Notes: generated by a model not told the origin, from the letters alone. Shown: positions 1 to 11,913, counted from the stretch's first letter. The stretch is 64,000 nt of DNA from Prinsepia uniflora (GCA_032719365.1 CM064872.1:68574752-68638751), one strand, 5' to 3'. Numbers and translations: made by a program.

Positions 1-1000
1 TGAAGTTTTTGGTGAAATTTGGTGTCGGAAGGTATCGACAGATATAGGTAAATTTCATTGATATTTGGCAATAACATAGATATTAGGGGGAAATTTTCTT
101 TCCCCTTGTTTTGGTGCCAGCCTCCTTTTTTACTAATATTTCCATCAAAATATCAATGAAATTGATGATATTTTCATTAATGGGGAGATAACAAAGGGAG
201 GTTATTGGTTGGTGGAAAAGGAATTTTAGGAATAAAATAATAAATAAATTTAAAAAAATAGATAAATGAATTTCTAATTTCTCCCAAAATAAATTACTTC
301 CTAGAAATGATATGATAGCCATATAAGGGTAATTTGGTAATTTAATAGTACCTATTTTGAAATTCCAAGACGGGGTGTAACAATAACTCTCAACTTTCAC
401 GGTCTCTTAAGTCTCAATTTTTTTTTTACTAAATGGCATATTAAGTAAGACTTCGAATTATAAATAAATACGTATTATTATTATTAAATTATTTTACGTT
501 TATTTTCAAATACCTTATAAATATAATTTTTATTCATCTGAAATATATTGCTGATTTATTATCAGTTAACATGTGCTCTATTAATTTGGCCAAAAAAAAT
601 AATATATGCTCTAATTTGGTAAACACTCTACTTGTAACGAAATTCAACGAGTAAATTATCATCAATGTGAAATTATCAATAATTTTAAATTTTAAATTTT
701 GTTTATGTTTAAGATGTTATATTATTAGTCATCATTAGACCATATTGTATCATACTATATATCAACTTCATTTTATAATTTTCATTAGTCTTATATAGCA
801 ATTATTAGTTTATTAAGTTTTTCCCAAAATTTCATTAAAATTTCCAACTTTTGGACTAAATTTTTAATCATTTTTGCTAAGCGTAAACGATATCGATATC
901 GATACCAATGTATCCATCAATATATATGCATAAATTTTAATGTTAATATTTCTGTTGATATTGATATTTTTATCCTTACCTATGGCTTTAAATCTTCGAT
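1..1000. repeat. AT-rich dispersed repeat, copy A
   Basis: This stretch has no credible gene. About 190-985 resembles about 10558-11490 in the same order and orientation, and parts reappear at 2890-3345 and 33330-33625. Shared blocks include a T-rich stretch near the phrase GTGCTCTATTAATTTG and a terminal run of GATATCGATATC-type palindromes near 890-910. Positions 1-110 look like an inverted, diverged version of 2290-2400, which suggests inverted termini. The class is unknown; a non-autonomous DNA transposon is one possibility. Boundaries are approximate. Confidence 0.5.
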
Positions 1001-1294
1001 TCTTGAACTATGGTCATTGATGATCATGTAGAAGGATAGGAAAGGATTCGTCTTGCCAGCCGAAATGGTTGGAACAGGTCTCGCGGCCTGATTCAACTAA
1101 GTAGAGTGTCAGAGTCAACGAGGGTTCTTGATTTCCTTTAAGCTCTAGCTGGTTCTCTAGTGAAACTCGAGGGTGAAAAGGAGACAGGCACTCGTCTAGG
1201 TTCGTGAAGTAATATAAGGGATCTCAAGTGTGATTGGGTGTGAAAGTGGCTGGAAGCATCAAGATTACAAAGAAGGAGGGAGGCGAGGTTATCG
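1001..1294. other. No recognised feature
   Basis: Non-coding sequence between the dispersed repeat and the LTR fragment. No open frame, RNA gene or repeat was recognised here. Confidence 0.4.
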
Positions 1295-1632
1295 TGTAAG
1301 GACTCGGACATTCGAGAAATATAATTTTGAAAAGTTCATTTGTAAATTGACGATTTTACCCTTTTAAGGTCAAAAGTTGACATTTTGTCTTTGACACTTT
1401 TTGAATTTTTGGTGAGGACAGTTACGTAGGTCTCGAAATCTTGTATCTATAGACAAACAGTATGTCAAAATCAGAGATTGAATGAGTTCGTGACGGGTCT
1501 AAATTGGTTAGGGGTATTTTGGTAATTTTGATACTATGGGCATTTTGCTCATTTCACAAAAGGGATATTTTGTGATGGTAACATATGTCTTATCTCTGCC
1601 CTCCCCTTATCCCATGGGTGTGTGCACTGACT

Positions 1633-1674
<42 letters not shown>

Positions 1675-2225
1675 GTGTGTAATGTGTGTGTTTGTGTTGG
1701 GCCCGAAAAGGAAAAACCTGAAAAAGGCTAGAACCAAGAAGGAAAGTGAGAACTAGAGAGAAAGAGAAGAGAGACGAGAAGGGAGAAGGGAGAAAGGAAA
1801 GAGGAAACCAAAGAAGAAAGGAGGAGGAGGAATAAACTCGAAGTCCGAAAAAAACTGAAAAATTATAAGTTGATCGTGTGACTCATTTGAGGCTTCTAAG
1901 CTTGTAACCAAGTTATCCAAACTCCTAGTTGGGTTCCTAGGATTGATTTGGAGTCAGAAAAACCAAAGGTTTGGACGTGATGAAGTTTGACCAAAACTTT
2001 GGAGAATTAGACAATGAATTTGGGTACGTTTTTCCTTGTTTTGACATCATAGATCTCTTCTGTAGGTAGATTAGATGAATTTTGATCATTAGAACGAGAA
2101 AACTGGACAAAAAATGAATAAGATATGGCCGGGTTAACCCCTCGGGTCGGAGAATCCGAAATTAGAAAACTGGGTCGGCTCGATTGGAGGAAGGAGATGA
2201 CCTACGCAGGGCGCATGCAGTGTTG
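1295..2225 (+). mobile_element. Ty3/gypsy LTR fragment, 5' part
   Basis: The segment opens with TGTAAGGACTCGGACATTCG, closely matching the first bases of the complete gypsy LTR at 18520. It is followed by the same succession of motifs: a run ending in GTTGAC, a phrase on a 'bases removed' pattern of GGTCTCG, and a GGGGTATTTTGGTAATT block. It stops abruptly near 2225, where the dispersed repeat copy B begins, so the LTR 3' part is missing or displaced. It contains the (AT)n run at 1636-1672. No TSD could be paired. Confidence 0.55.
1636..1672. repeat. (AT)n microsatellite
   Basis: Uninterrupted AT dinucleotide run inside the LTR fragment. Short minus-strand open frames across it are artefacts of the repeat. 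Confidence 0.9.
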
Positions 2226-3345
2226 AAAATATCAGACATATTGGTGATATATCGGCCGATATATAAAGTTAAGGGGACGACACCTAAACCGGGGGGTAAA
2301 GAAATTGTTTCCCCCAATATCGAAGTTTTCGCCCAATTCCGGAGAATATCGACGAAATTGTCCTATATTACCGACATCGACCGATATCCACCAAACTCAA
2401 CTCGGCATTTTGCCTAGGCATGAGACATGAGAGACTCAAATGGAGGAGTGGAATGGCTTGGGCGAATCGGTGAACCTGGTTTCAGTCATTGTTATCATGG
2501 TGGAGTTTGGGTCTACCTAGTCTTTATCGCGAAGAGTGGGGAGAAGAAAAGACAGTGATGAGAGGGAGAATAATAAGAGAGAAAAAAAAAATGATGACTG
2601 ATGAGAGGGGGTCGGTGAGAGAGTCAAAGTGAATGAGTCGATCTGATAAATAAATGTGAATAAGTGGATATAATAAAATCTCATAAAATAATGCAATATA
2701 ATGTTTTTAGAAATTGGTAGATAAGTGGATATTTTTATTATCACTAAGCCTCATTTTATTTTGTTACTTATAAAACTATATTAATTATTAAGTTTAAATA
2801 TTTGGTGGATGAATGGAGATAATATATTGCTTTTAATAGTTGTATTACCTCTCTAATCTAAAAATATATTATTACTATCATTACATTATATTATTTTTAT
2901 TATTAATTACTTTACAAATATATTTTTATTATCAATCTTAAATATATTTTTAATTTATTATTAGTTAATATGTATTCTATTAATTTGACTAAAAAAATAC
3001 GTGCTCCTAAATATAGTACACATTTATTTCAACAAATAAATTTTTTTAGTGTAAAATTTTCAATAAAATTATGTTTTAATTTTTATTTATTTTTGAAGTT
3101 TTATATTATTAGTCACTATCAAACCATATTGTATCGTATAATATATCAAGTCATTTTATACTTTTTATTGGGTTTATATAACAATTATTGAGTTCTTAAA
3201 CTTTTTTCCAAGTTTCATTAAAAAAATTCGTAGTTTGAACTTAATTTCCAAAAATTTTATCAAGCGTAAATGATATCGATATCGAAATATCCATCGATAT
3301 ATCCGTAAATTTGTTGTTGATATTTTCGTCGATATCTATACTTTC
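2226..3345. repeat. AT-rich dispersed repeat, copy B
   Basis: It begins with palindromic GATATATCGGCCGATATAT and ends with GATATCGATATC-type repeats near 3270-3345. The 2890-3345 part matches copies A, C and D. The middle (about 2420-2750) differs from the other copies and is AG-rich. The small open frame at 2184-2417 spans the left end and is not a gene. Confidence 0.5.
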
Positions 3346-3510
3346 ATCATTGGGCGCACGAGGCCCACGCGCAGAGGAAACAGGCGGTGCGTGGGGGGCA
3401 CAGGCTAATAGGACCCTCCCCCCAAACCACCTCGATACTCGAGAAGGGACCTGCTCCCGTCTGACACAAATACTTAAAATATCGAAACTAACCTTAGTTC
3501 AATATATATA

Positions 3511-6500
3511 TGACAGGACCCACCCCGATTATCGCCTCGATAATCGGGAAGCATCCTGCTCCCGTCTGACAATCGAATCCAAAAGACCGGAAACTAATTA
3601 ATATTACAACACACCCATTGTCAGACCAAGGAGATTAAACAAAATACATCCGACTGGACGTCAAGTCCACAGTTTTACAGAGCATAATAATACAAAACAG
3701 GTTAAGGAACAAATCCTACTCTGTGAACTAACTACTCCGCAACGGAAAACTTTATGCCTCTGCCTCTGCCTCGGCGCTTGCCCCCGCACCTGTACCACGA
3801 CCTGGAGGGAATTTAAAACAACAAAGTGTGAGTGGACCGAAACATAAGTTTTACAGAAAACAGTTTTTCCGAAATCGGGTTCGCCCTCTAGTTTTGTAAC
3901 ACGCATGCATAACCGAATATTCAGAAATCGCGTATTAAACCTTTGAAAACTATTTTTCCGAAAACACATGAAAAACGTTACAGAAAATCGTCATAACTCA
4001 TGTAAAACCATTTAATATTACCAGATTCCAGAACTGTCATTTTGAAACATCAATTTCACAAATCAAGTAAAAAAAGTGTATCAATAATCACAGTTAAGCC
4101 GTTGAATCCATCCGAGTCTTTAAACTCAATATTAGGCCTTCCCGGGATATCAACGAGTCTTTAAACTCAAAACATGATTAGTAGGCCTCGGGGGTATCAC
4201 AATCATCGAGTCTTTAAACTCACGAGTCTTTAAACTCAATCTGGGTCCTTAAACCCAATTTTCGGGCCCGCCCCCGTCATCAACAAACCGGGTCTTTAAA
4301 CCCAAAACCAGATCCAACAATCAACCGGGTCTTTAAACCCAAAACCGTTTTTAAAACACAATAAACCAGGATTCATCACAAACCGTTATCCGACATCATT
4401 CCGAAATCATATCACATCATAGTAGGACTTATGTCCGAATTCACATGCAAATTCCAACACATGCAATTTCCGAAAATCACTTCACAATTATGATCAAAAC
4501 ATCATAAATCCGTAACATGCATAATCATATCCAGATACTTCATCAAAATCATCACACATGCATAAGCGAAAACCGTAACCTCGAAATGCGTGAAATACGA
4601 TAAATATCTCGCAAAGCATGAAAACACGTAAAACCGATATATCCTATCACCATCGTAAAATCATATGTAAAACCATAAGATAAACAAGAAAAATAGTCAT
4701 GCATGCCCAGTTTAGAAATAAAAAAGTCCACTCAGAGTCTTAGGACGCGTCAATCGCGTCCCACGCGCTCCTCCGTAGCTTCGGAAATGTCCGGGCCTGT
4801 AAAAACGTACAAGAAGGGTTACAAACATCCCAAAATAACTCGTAGGATTTTTCCTAATTTTTCCCGGATTTTTCGGCGAAATTAAACTTAGAGACTCAAC
4901 CTTCCGGACTCCCGAAATTATCCCGAACGACTCCCGAACAACTCGAATCCTAAAGGTAAAATGTTAATTAGACTGAAAGGAACAATTTCTATGTTGACCG
5001 TGATCGGAATTAACATTGCACGCGCCGTCACGCGCCGCCCAAAGTGGCTGCGCGTGAAGGCCACGCGCCAAGCTACAGTGTCTTCGTTCTTACCCGGATA
5101 GACTGATAAACGGGTCTATTACCCGCGACTCAACCCGACCAGTTCAAGCTCAATTCTCAATCAATTCCTCTCGTTTTTTATCCTATTTTCTTCTCTAATC
5201 CGTTAATTTTAGGTCTGTGCTGATGATCAACGTCGACAAACACCTAATCGACCCAACTCAAGCTCGAACAGTCGAACAAGTCGACTTCTGGAACTCACCC
5301 AAACTAACTCCATTCTCAAATTAATTTCACCAGTAGCTTAAGGGAACCTATACGAACACAATAGCACAAACAATTGAACTCGCCGTTACCTGGAAGTCGT
5401 CGTCCTCAAGCTCGAAAATTCTCAGAACCAGGGTGCTCAGTTCTTGGCCAATTCGTGAGTGACGTCCTTCGAAATCGAGGTGGTTGGTTTCCTTTTGCTC
5501 CTAGAAGACTAGAACGGCCCTTAGTTTAGCTCGAATGTCCCCACAATTTGATCTTCAATTTTCCCTCCAACTGGTTTTTCCTTCGAATTGGAACTTGGGT
5601 TCTTGGGCAATCCGTGCTCGAAACCCTTCAGTTCTTGCACGGTCGAGATTCAATCACTCCCAGAAAACTCCCTACGTGTTTAGATTTGTCTCTCAAGCCG
5701 TAGAAATCGAATTCAGAGTTTTCCCCCCAAAAACCCGAACATGGTTCTTCACGGTTTCTTTCAGTCTCACCTTCACACTAATGCACAAAAATGACCCAAA
5801 TGAATTCTCTGACTCGGTTAATCGATCAATGCGGCAAGCAACCCGTGGGAGGCACTCTGAATCTCTCTGGAAAATGTTTCCCGCACACAGAGCCCACGGC
5901 CATTTTTAAAACTCCCTTGCACTGAAGCTCTGCACAGCCACGATGGGGTGCTTCCAATACCTCAATTTCCATAAACAATCCCACCGTCCAGTCCACTACA
6001 GCTTAAACAATTGGATCGTGCAAAACCACCACGCACGGTGGTGCAGTAACCAGACTCCCACGGCTGCACACTCTGTTTTTCACGGTGGTGAACAGTACCC
6101 CGTGTAAAAAGACCAAAATGTCCCTCTGTGCAATAATTACCAAATTGCCCTCCAACTTCCGTGACCCGTATCTCGGTCATCCGACGTCCATTTCACGCGT
6201 GCCGCCTGTCGTCGTACTCAGGGCGTCGAGACGAACATAACGGTCTTTGAGTCAAATGAGTAACAATTGTCAAACAAAAAGTCAACTTTTCCCTTTATAA
6301 CGTCCAATTTACGATAATGCCCCCTGAACTTCCGAACATCATAACTTTCACCTCGGGCGTCCGAATCGGACGTGCCACCTGTCTATGAACTCGTAACGTC
6401 CCGAACTACGTCACGGTCATCGCTCAACGTCCGTTCGACCTCCCAATCAAAAAGTCAACAAATTGACCACACAAATCACAGGGGTAAAAACGTCATTTTA

Positions 6501-6544
6501 TTCAATATTTTACAATATTACATTTTCAGAATGTCCGGGGCGTT

Positions 6545-6547
<3 letters not shown>
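3511..6547 (-). mobile_element. Solo gypsy LTR (TSD ATATA)
   Basis: The plus strand begins TGACAGGACCCACCCC and ends GGGGCGTTACA, the reverse complement of a TGTAACGCCCC...TGACA-class LTR. It is 3037 bp and flanked by ATATA at 3506-3510 and 6548-6552, though this TSD lies in a TA-rich site and is therefore weaker than the others. It shares the phrase CAAAGTGGCTGCGCGTG and overall layout with the LTRs at 16841 and 18520, so it is a relative of the complete gypsy element. No internal region remains, which makes it a solo LTR formed by recombination between two LTRs. Confidence 0.75.
4114..4340 (-). repeat. Hairpin cluster in solo LTR
   Basis: Four copies of GAGTCTTTAAACTC and three of the GGGT-CTTTAA-ACCC type are spread through this 230-bp block. 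Each can fold into a 4-bp stem with a 6-nt loop. The second base pair changes from A-T to G-C while the loop stays nearly constant. The block sits about 0.6-0.8 kb from the LTR 3' end, which lies at 3511. Confidence 0.75.

Positions 6548-6593
<46 letters not shown>
6548..6593. repeat. (TA)n microsatellite
   Basis: TA dinucleotide run at the right junction of the solo LTR. It probably expanded from the ATATA target site. Confidence 0.9.
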
Positions 6594-6596
<3 letters not shown>

Positions 6597-7326
6597 AACA
6601 AAGGTCAGACAAAGGATAACATACATGGGTTAATCATTAATAGAGTTTAAAGTAAGGTTACACAGAGCACTAGAAAAAACGATAATAAAAACCAAAATCT
6701 TACTCTAGTAAAATATCAGTGCGCAATCTAATGTTAAAAAAATGCATTAGCCTCATATCAGCCCCCGTCACTAATAGAAGCTTGAAGGGTAGGAAAACTA
6801 TAAAAACCCATGTGTGGACAAAAATAGAACCTTAGAAAACCATTTCTAACGGAATTAATCATTTTCCCCGATGTTTTATGAAAACATGCATGCATACGAA
6901 GGGAACACTAGATTACGGATAAACAACATTGTAAATAAACCGAGGGTCCAACATAAACCATAACAAACAAATAGATACCACTGGCCCCAAACAAGGAATA
7001 AAAATCAAACCTCGTCATGTTGGTCCAACTAACACTCCCCATGTACTACACATAGAAAACCATAGATCCAACGGAGTCCAACCCCGTCGGCACATGTGGA
7101 GTCCAACTCTGACAATGTTCGAGTCCGTCCCTGAGAATCATCGGAGTCCAACTTCGGAATAGCGATCTAATTGCATGAGGATGACCGTACTAGAAAAACA
7201 GTTTACCAAAAATACCTTTTAACTTTCTTTTAAAATACCCAAAAAATCCAAAACATTGACAACCCAAGCACCAACCCAAAATTCGATTTTTCCCGATGTT
7301 CATCAAACTAGTATCCAGTAAACTGT

Positions 7327-7358
<32 letters not shown>

Positions 7359-9205
7359 TCTAAAACCAGGCATTCATCCAAAAAACATTTAGAACAATCT
7401 AATTCATGCCATAAAATCATAGAAATACATAAATATGCATGTGTCACATTTATGAAAAAAAAGTGTCCACTCACAGTTAAACTGATAACTTAGTCTTAAG
7501 TTGTGCGCTCCTCAGAAGTCTCGGGAGCGTTCTTGCCTGTAATATCCGTGGGTTACCAACAATCCATAAAAGTTCGTATATAAACCCCCTCTAAACCCCT
7601 GAATAATAAACACGTCCCGAACACGCATGCAGAGGTTAAAATGCCCAAAATTATCCCTAAATGAACTTTGATTGACCTGAAACCACCACCATTGGATTCA
7701 GCTCATCGAAGCCTTTTGAATGAGTGTAGCCCTACCTCGATATTCATGCCCATGCGCCCTCACGTGCCAATGGAAGGTCGGTGGCCTTTCCTACTTACCA
7801 TCTACATGCTTGACGTCAACCCTAGCTGATGTGCTAGCTGACACGTCGTCTGACATCTATTATCTCCTACCACATGGCACCCACTGACACCTGCCACATA
7901 GCACCACTTACCACCTACCATGTGGCACCTTTGAGGTGCCACGGGAGTGCCACATGGCATCCCTGCCACGTGTCACTGGTAACGTCATCATCACGTCACC
8001 TGGTGACTTCATCATGATGTCATGTTAATATCACTCACTCACTAGAGACGATGGTGGCGATGTCGTGGCTGCCACCGTCAGTCGCCAAAAAACGCCATTA
8101 AAGGCCCCAAAACTTCCAACCTATATATCTTTCTCATTTCTCAACCAAATTGGACAAAATTAATATCAAAATCTATCTACTTGATCCTAGGAATTCCAAT
8201 CCAAGCCTAAGATTCAAAAAAAGTACCTGGATATCAAGATATCAGCTTCCAAAGGTTACGGTTTCTTACTCCTACTCGTGAGGTTCCACTAATTGTGATT
8301 CTAACCTTGATTTGGTCCAAACATGGCTCAAAATGAAGAGGCAATTCAAGGGTTGTATATTTGTGTATGTGTTTGGTTGTTTGTACGGGAAAAAGAGAGG
8401 GAGGGAGAGAAAGTTAGATAATGATCCCATCCAAGTGGACCCCATCCAATCAACTAAAATATTCAACTTTTCTCACTTCCTAATTTTCCTTCCCCAAATT
8501 AGAAAGTCCATTATAAGCCCAAGGGCAAAATGGTCAAACGTGCTCAAATATGTTCTTAAAATCTTGAAAAAATCCCATTAAATCTATAATTAAGGTCTGA
8601 GTTGTAACACGTGTGTTATTGTCTCGAAGGGTGGTCAAAATGATTTTTATACTATTCATTGTTACATACCTATTGGCACACGTTTTGAGTCGATCAGACA
8701 TCAACTCGGGGTAGTTTTGGGGGTCTGAAGTGTTATGTTAGGTTTTAAATTATTATTTTAATCCCAAAAATTAAGGGACTTTAATGTGAGGTTACTTGGG
8801 ACGTTATTAATCCCCGGTCATAATTTATGATCGGCGGTATGGCTTCTAAAATTACAAAGGAATGTGTGAATTGAGATTTAGCCACGTGGAAGGTGCGTGA
8901 GTGGACTATTATTTTATAAATTATTATGCATGCATAGTTAAATATTTCAATTGCTTTATTATATAAATTATGTGACAATGATTAGAATAAAAATTTTAAA
9001 TGAATTATTTGATGATTTTATCAATTTATCAATTGGTTCTGGATATGTGTTTTACGATTGGTTATGGAACTAGTGTTTTGGGCTCCAGCCCGGGTTTTGG
9101 ATGTGTTTTGACTTTTTTTTAATCAAGGATTGTGTTAAGTAAGTTTGCTTGGTTTTTTGAATTATTTTTTCATGGTCAACCATCTAAGGATATGGTCGGC
9201 ACTCA

Positions 9206-9480
9206 AATGTTTGGTGTTCAGCTCCACTGAACCTGAGGGTTGTGAGGCTGGAGATGTGACATCTTCCCGATGGGAATAGCCTGAGCGTGGGGTGACTTCC
9301 CAGACGTCACTGATTCTAGAAGATGGGACTCAAACCTCCAAAGTTCAGATCTATAGATCTTGAGGTTGTGAGGTTGTCTACATATACATGATATTCGGTC
9401 GGCAAAGGCCAGGATATGCCAGTAGCAAAGGGCATGATATGCCACTAGCAAATGCCATAATATGTAGCTGGGAGAGGCCA
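9206..9480 (+). repeat. Hairpin-rich block in LTR
   Basis: Short inverted repeats follow one another: GTTCAG-CTCCA-CTGAAC, AGATGT-G-ACATCT, TTCCC-GAT-GGGAA and the 14-bp palindrome AGATCTATAGATCT. Once the inserted Cassandra element is discounted, the block is about 0.4-0.7 kb before the LTR 3' end, the same relative place as in the other LTRs. The open frame on the minus strand here is a shadow. Confidence 0.6.
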
Positions 9481-9860
9481 AGTTACTGAGGATTGGTTAG
9501 TTGATTAGTATTGGATTGGATGGTCTGATTTACAAGTATCAATTGGTCGGTTTGACTTATTAATATTGGATTGGTTGATTTGATGTGATTAATTGATTTC
9601 AATTTCAATTATTTATGTTTTGTTTTATGCATGTATGTTTTAGAAAATAGAGGGTAAATGTGTTTTTAAAATATTTATTTTCGTCCACTCACACTTTTAA
9701 TATTTTTTATGACCTTCCCAGTCGTTACACGAAGATCGAGGCTGATCGTGAGGCGTAGGCATAAATTGAATGTCACGACCCGACTCTCCTAGCACGATAT
9801 TGTTCTCTTTGGACCCATCCCCCATGACTTTATTTTTGGGAACTCACGCTCAACTTTCTA

Positions 9861-9920
9861 GTAAGTCACCCAGCTTGGGATTGCTCCAGCCCAAACTCAC
9901 TTAACTTTGGAGTTCCAACA
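9861..9920 (-). other. 5S rRNA-derived domain, LTR copy 1
   Basis: On the minus strand this reads through GAACTCCAAAGTTAAG, then CTTGGGCTGGAGCAAT-like bases and GGGTGAC. These correspond to the internal promoter half of plant 5S rRNA (box A through box C). It is embedded in the Cassandra LTR and lacks the rest of 5S, so it is not a 5S gene. In this family it is thought to supply RNA polymerase III promoter boxes. Confidence 0.85.
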
Positions 9921-10214
9921 AATCCCAAAATCAGTGAGCTCCCAAAAGGCGCCGTGCTTGGAAAATATGTGTCCACACATATAAAGCACTTCACCTTTCT
10001 CTCCCCGAGCGATGTGGGATTGCTCACTGTTCTTCCTAAGACATGCGTCTTACAATCCACCCACCTTAGGGCCTAACGTCCTCTCGAGCACACTTCCGAT
10101 CGGGGTCCAACTCTGATACCAAAATGCTATGCCCTGCCTTCTTCAGCGCGATATTGTCCGCTTGGGTCTAGCCCTTACGGCTTTATTTCTGGGAACTCAG
10201 GCTCAACTTTCTAA

Positions 10215-10270
10215 CAGGTCACCTATCTTGGGATTTTTCCAGCCCAAACTCGTTTAACTTTGGAGTTCCA
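10215..10270 (-). other. 5S rRNA-derived domain, LTR copy 2
   Basis: Second LTR copy of the 5S-like segment, again with the AACTCCAAAGTTAAA core and GGTGACC on the minus strand. It differs from copy 1 at several bases, as expected for an old insertion. Confidence 0.8.
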
Positions 10271-10533
10271 ACCAAACTCAAAGCTAGTGAGCTCCCAAAA
10301 GGCCTCGAGCTAGGAAGATACATGCCTACACATATAAAGCAATTCACCTTTCCCTTCCCGAGCGATGTGAGATTGCTCACGTTCTTTTCAAGACACGGGT
10401 CTTACATAGAAGGCCAGTTCAAGTATCCCTTATCTGACAAGTGTTGGGAGTAGTTTTGGTATTTCTGATTGTTTGCCAGACGGGAGCAGAATCAGACGTG
10501 ATTATCAAAGTATTTTAAAAGCGGGTCCTGTCG

Positions 10534-11500
10534 TGTCGGGGGAAGAGAAAAGAATAAGGGAGATAGTAAACAAAATGGGAGGTTACTGGTTGGTGGAGAA
10601 CATATTTTAAAAATAAAATAATATTTAATTAAAATAAAAGAAATAGGTAAATGAATTTCTAATTTCTCCCAAAATAAATTACTTACTAGAAATTCTAACG
10701 AATTTGATTTCCTCAAATCTAATTCCATCTTCAGAATATTCTACCAAATTTAAAATTAAATAAGAAATTTAAAATCTAACTCTTGAATTTACTCATTTTG
10801 CTAACTTAGTAAGTTTCTCGGAAATTAGATAATTGACATATTGGTAATTTAATAATTTCTATTTTGAAATTCTGTGACGAGGTGTAACATTAACTCTCAA
10901 CTCTCAGTCTCTCAAGTCTCCACCCTTGTTTTTTACTAAATGGCATATTAAAAAATACTTCTAATTATAAATAAATACATATGTTATTTTATTGTTGTTA
11001 TTATTATTATTATTATTAAAATATTTTATATTTATTGTCAAATATCTTACAGATATAATTTTATTCATATTAAATATAATGTTAGTTTATTATCAATTAA
11101 TATGTGCTCTATTAATTTGACTAAAAAAAGAATATATGCTCGAATCTAGTAAACACTTTACCTATTTTTAGTGAAATTTAATGAGTAAAGTATCATTAGT
11201 GTGGAATTGTCAATAAAATTATATTTTAGTTTTTGTTTATGTTTAAGAGTTTACATTATTAGTCATTATCAGACCACATTGTATCATATTATATATTTAT
11301 TATATCAAATTATTTTATAATTTTTATTTGTCTTATATAACTATTATTAAATTATTAAACTTTTACCCACGTTTCTTTTAAAAAAAATTTGAACTAAATT
11401 TTCAATATTTTTGTTAAGTGTAAACGATATCGATGAATATATCTGTAAATTTGACTATTTATATGTTCGTTGATATTGATATTTTGGTTTTGGATGATAA
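10534..11500. repeat. AT-rich dispersed repeat, copy C
   Basis: It matches copy A (about 190-985) over most of its length in the same orientation, starting near GGGAGATAGTAAAC and ending with an AAACGATATCGATG stretch near 11420-11480. No gene was recognised. Confidence 0.55.
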
Positions 11501-11913
11501 CTCCCGAAAAAAAAGGTAAACAACATGGATAAAAGTATCAAACATTTTCGCCAAAAATATCGAGATTTTGCGCAGGCCAGAGCGAGCGCGCGCGGGGGGG
11601 GGGGGGGGGGGTGGTGGTGGGATGGTGGGGACACCTAAAGCGAGTGAAGGAAATTAACCGAGATTTCACCAAGTTTTCTTACTCTAAGCTCACAGATCTC
11701 TTTATGGGATCAAAACGATCGAGACAGGATGTTAATTAGTGAAAATTGGACGTAAAACGAAGGAGTTTGAGTCAGGTCAAGTCGCCGGGTCGGGAAACTA
11801 GAGTTGCAGTCCCGGCGGGAAGAAGAGATGACTGTCAGTTTTTATAAGCTATATGTTATACGAGCTTAAACTTGCTACAAGACTAGCTTAATCGAGTTGG
11901 CTTTATGGTTACC
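11501..11913. other. GC-rich tract with G18 run, otherwise featureless
   Basis: Positions 11581-11632 contain alternating GC followed by a run of 18 G (11594-11611) and GGTGGTGG repeats, a candidate G-quadruplex region. The remaining sequence up to the solo LTR shows no gene. Confidence 0.6.

Larger units (their letters stand above)
3406..8609 (-). mobile_element. Older gypsy-type LTR, interrupted
   Basis: The left part (3406-3510) resembles the 3' end of a minus-strand gypsy LTR: an AGGACCC start, then CCTGCTCCCGTCTGACA. The right part (about 6553-8609) continues with the same order of motifs as the other minus-strand LTRs, including a degenerate GGAGTCCAACTCC hairpin cluster at 6960-7150. 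It is split by the solo LTR at 3511-6547. No flanking TSD could be matched, so the outer ends are approximate, and the right end overlaps the start of the next LTR by a few bases. Confidence 0.5.
9771..10406 (-). mobile_element. Cassandra TRIM retrotransposon
   Basis: Two LTR copies of about 283 bp (9771-10054 and 10125-10406) flank a roughly 70-bp internal region. On the minus strand the LTR begins TGTAAGAC, and a GGTATCAGAG primer-binding site (initiator-Met tRNA type) follows the 5' LTR at about 10111-10120. A GGTGGGTGGAT purine tract lies just before the 3' LTR. Both LTRs contain a 5S rRNA-like segment, the diagnostic property of Cassandra elements. Flanks are TTGAA (9766-9770) and TAGAA (10407-10411), a TSD with one mismatch. 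There is no coding capacity; mobility would depend on enzymes of another element. Confidence 0.88.
8603..10533 (+). mobile_element. Gypsy-type LTR, probably solo
   Basis: It begins TGTAACACGTGTG and ends near GCGGGTCCTGTC, mirroring the start and end of the complete gypsy LTR. The TCCACTCAC motif before the 3' end, the later GCCAGACGGGAGCAG motif and the hairpin cluster at about 9206-9480 occur in the same order. A Cassandra element is inserted at 9771-10406. No matching TSD was found at the outer ends, so truncation or rearrangement is possible. Confidence 0.6.

Noticed and set aside
4114..4340. CRISPR-like direct repeats
   Set aside because: Spacing is irregular, the unit is 14 bp, and the context is a plant LTR.
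3401..8614. Target duplication for the outer interrupted LTR
   Set aside because: CAGGC on the left and CGTGT on the right do not match, so the outer element is reported without a TSD.
9861..10270. Possible 5S rRNA gene
   Set aside because: Only the promoter half of 5S is present, twice, inside Cassandra LTRs; it is not a complete gene.
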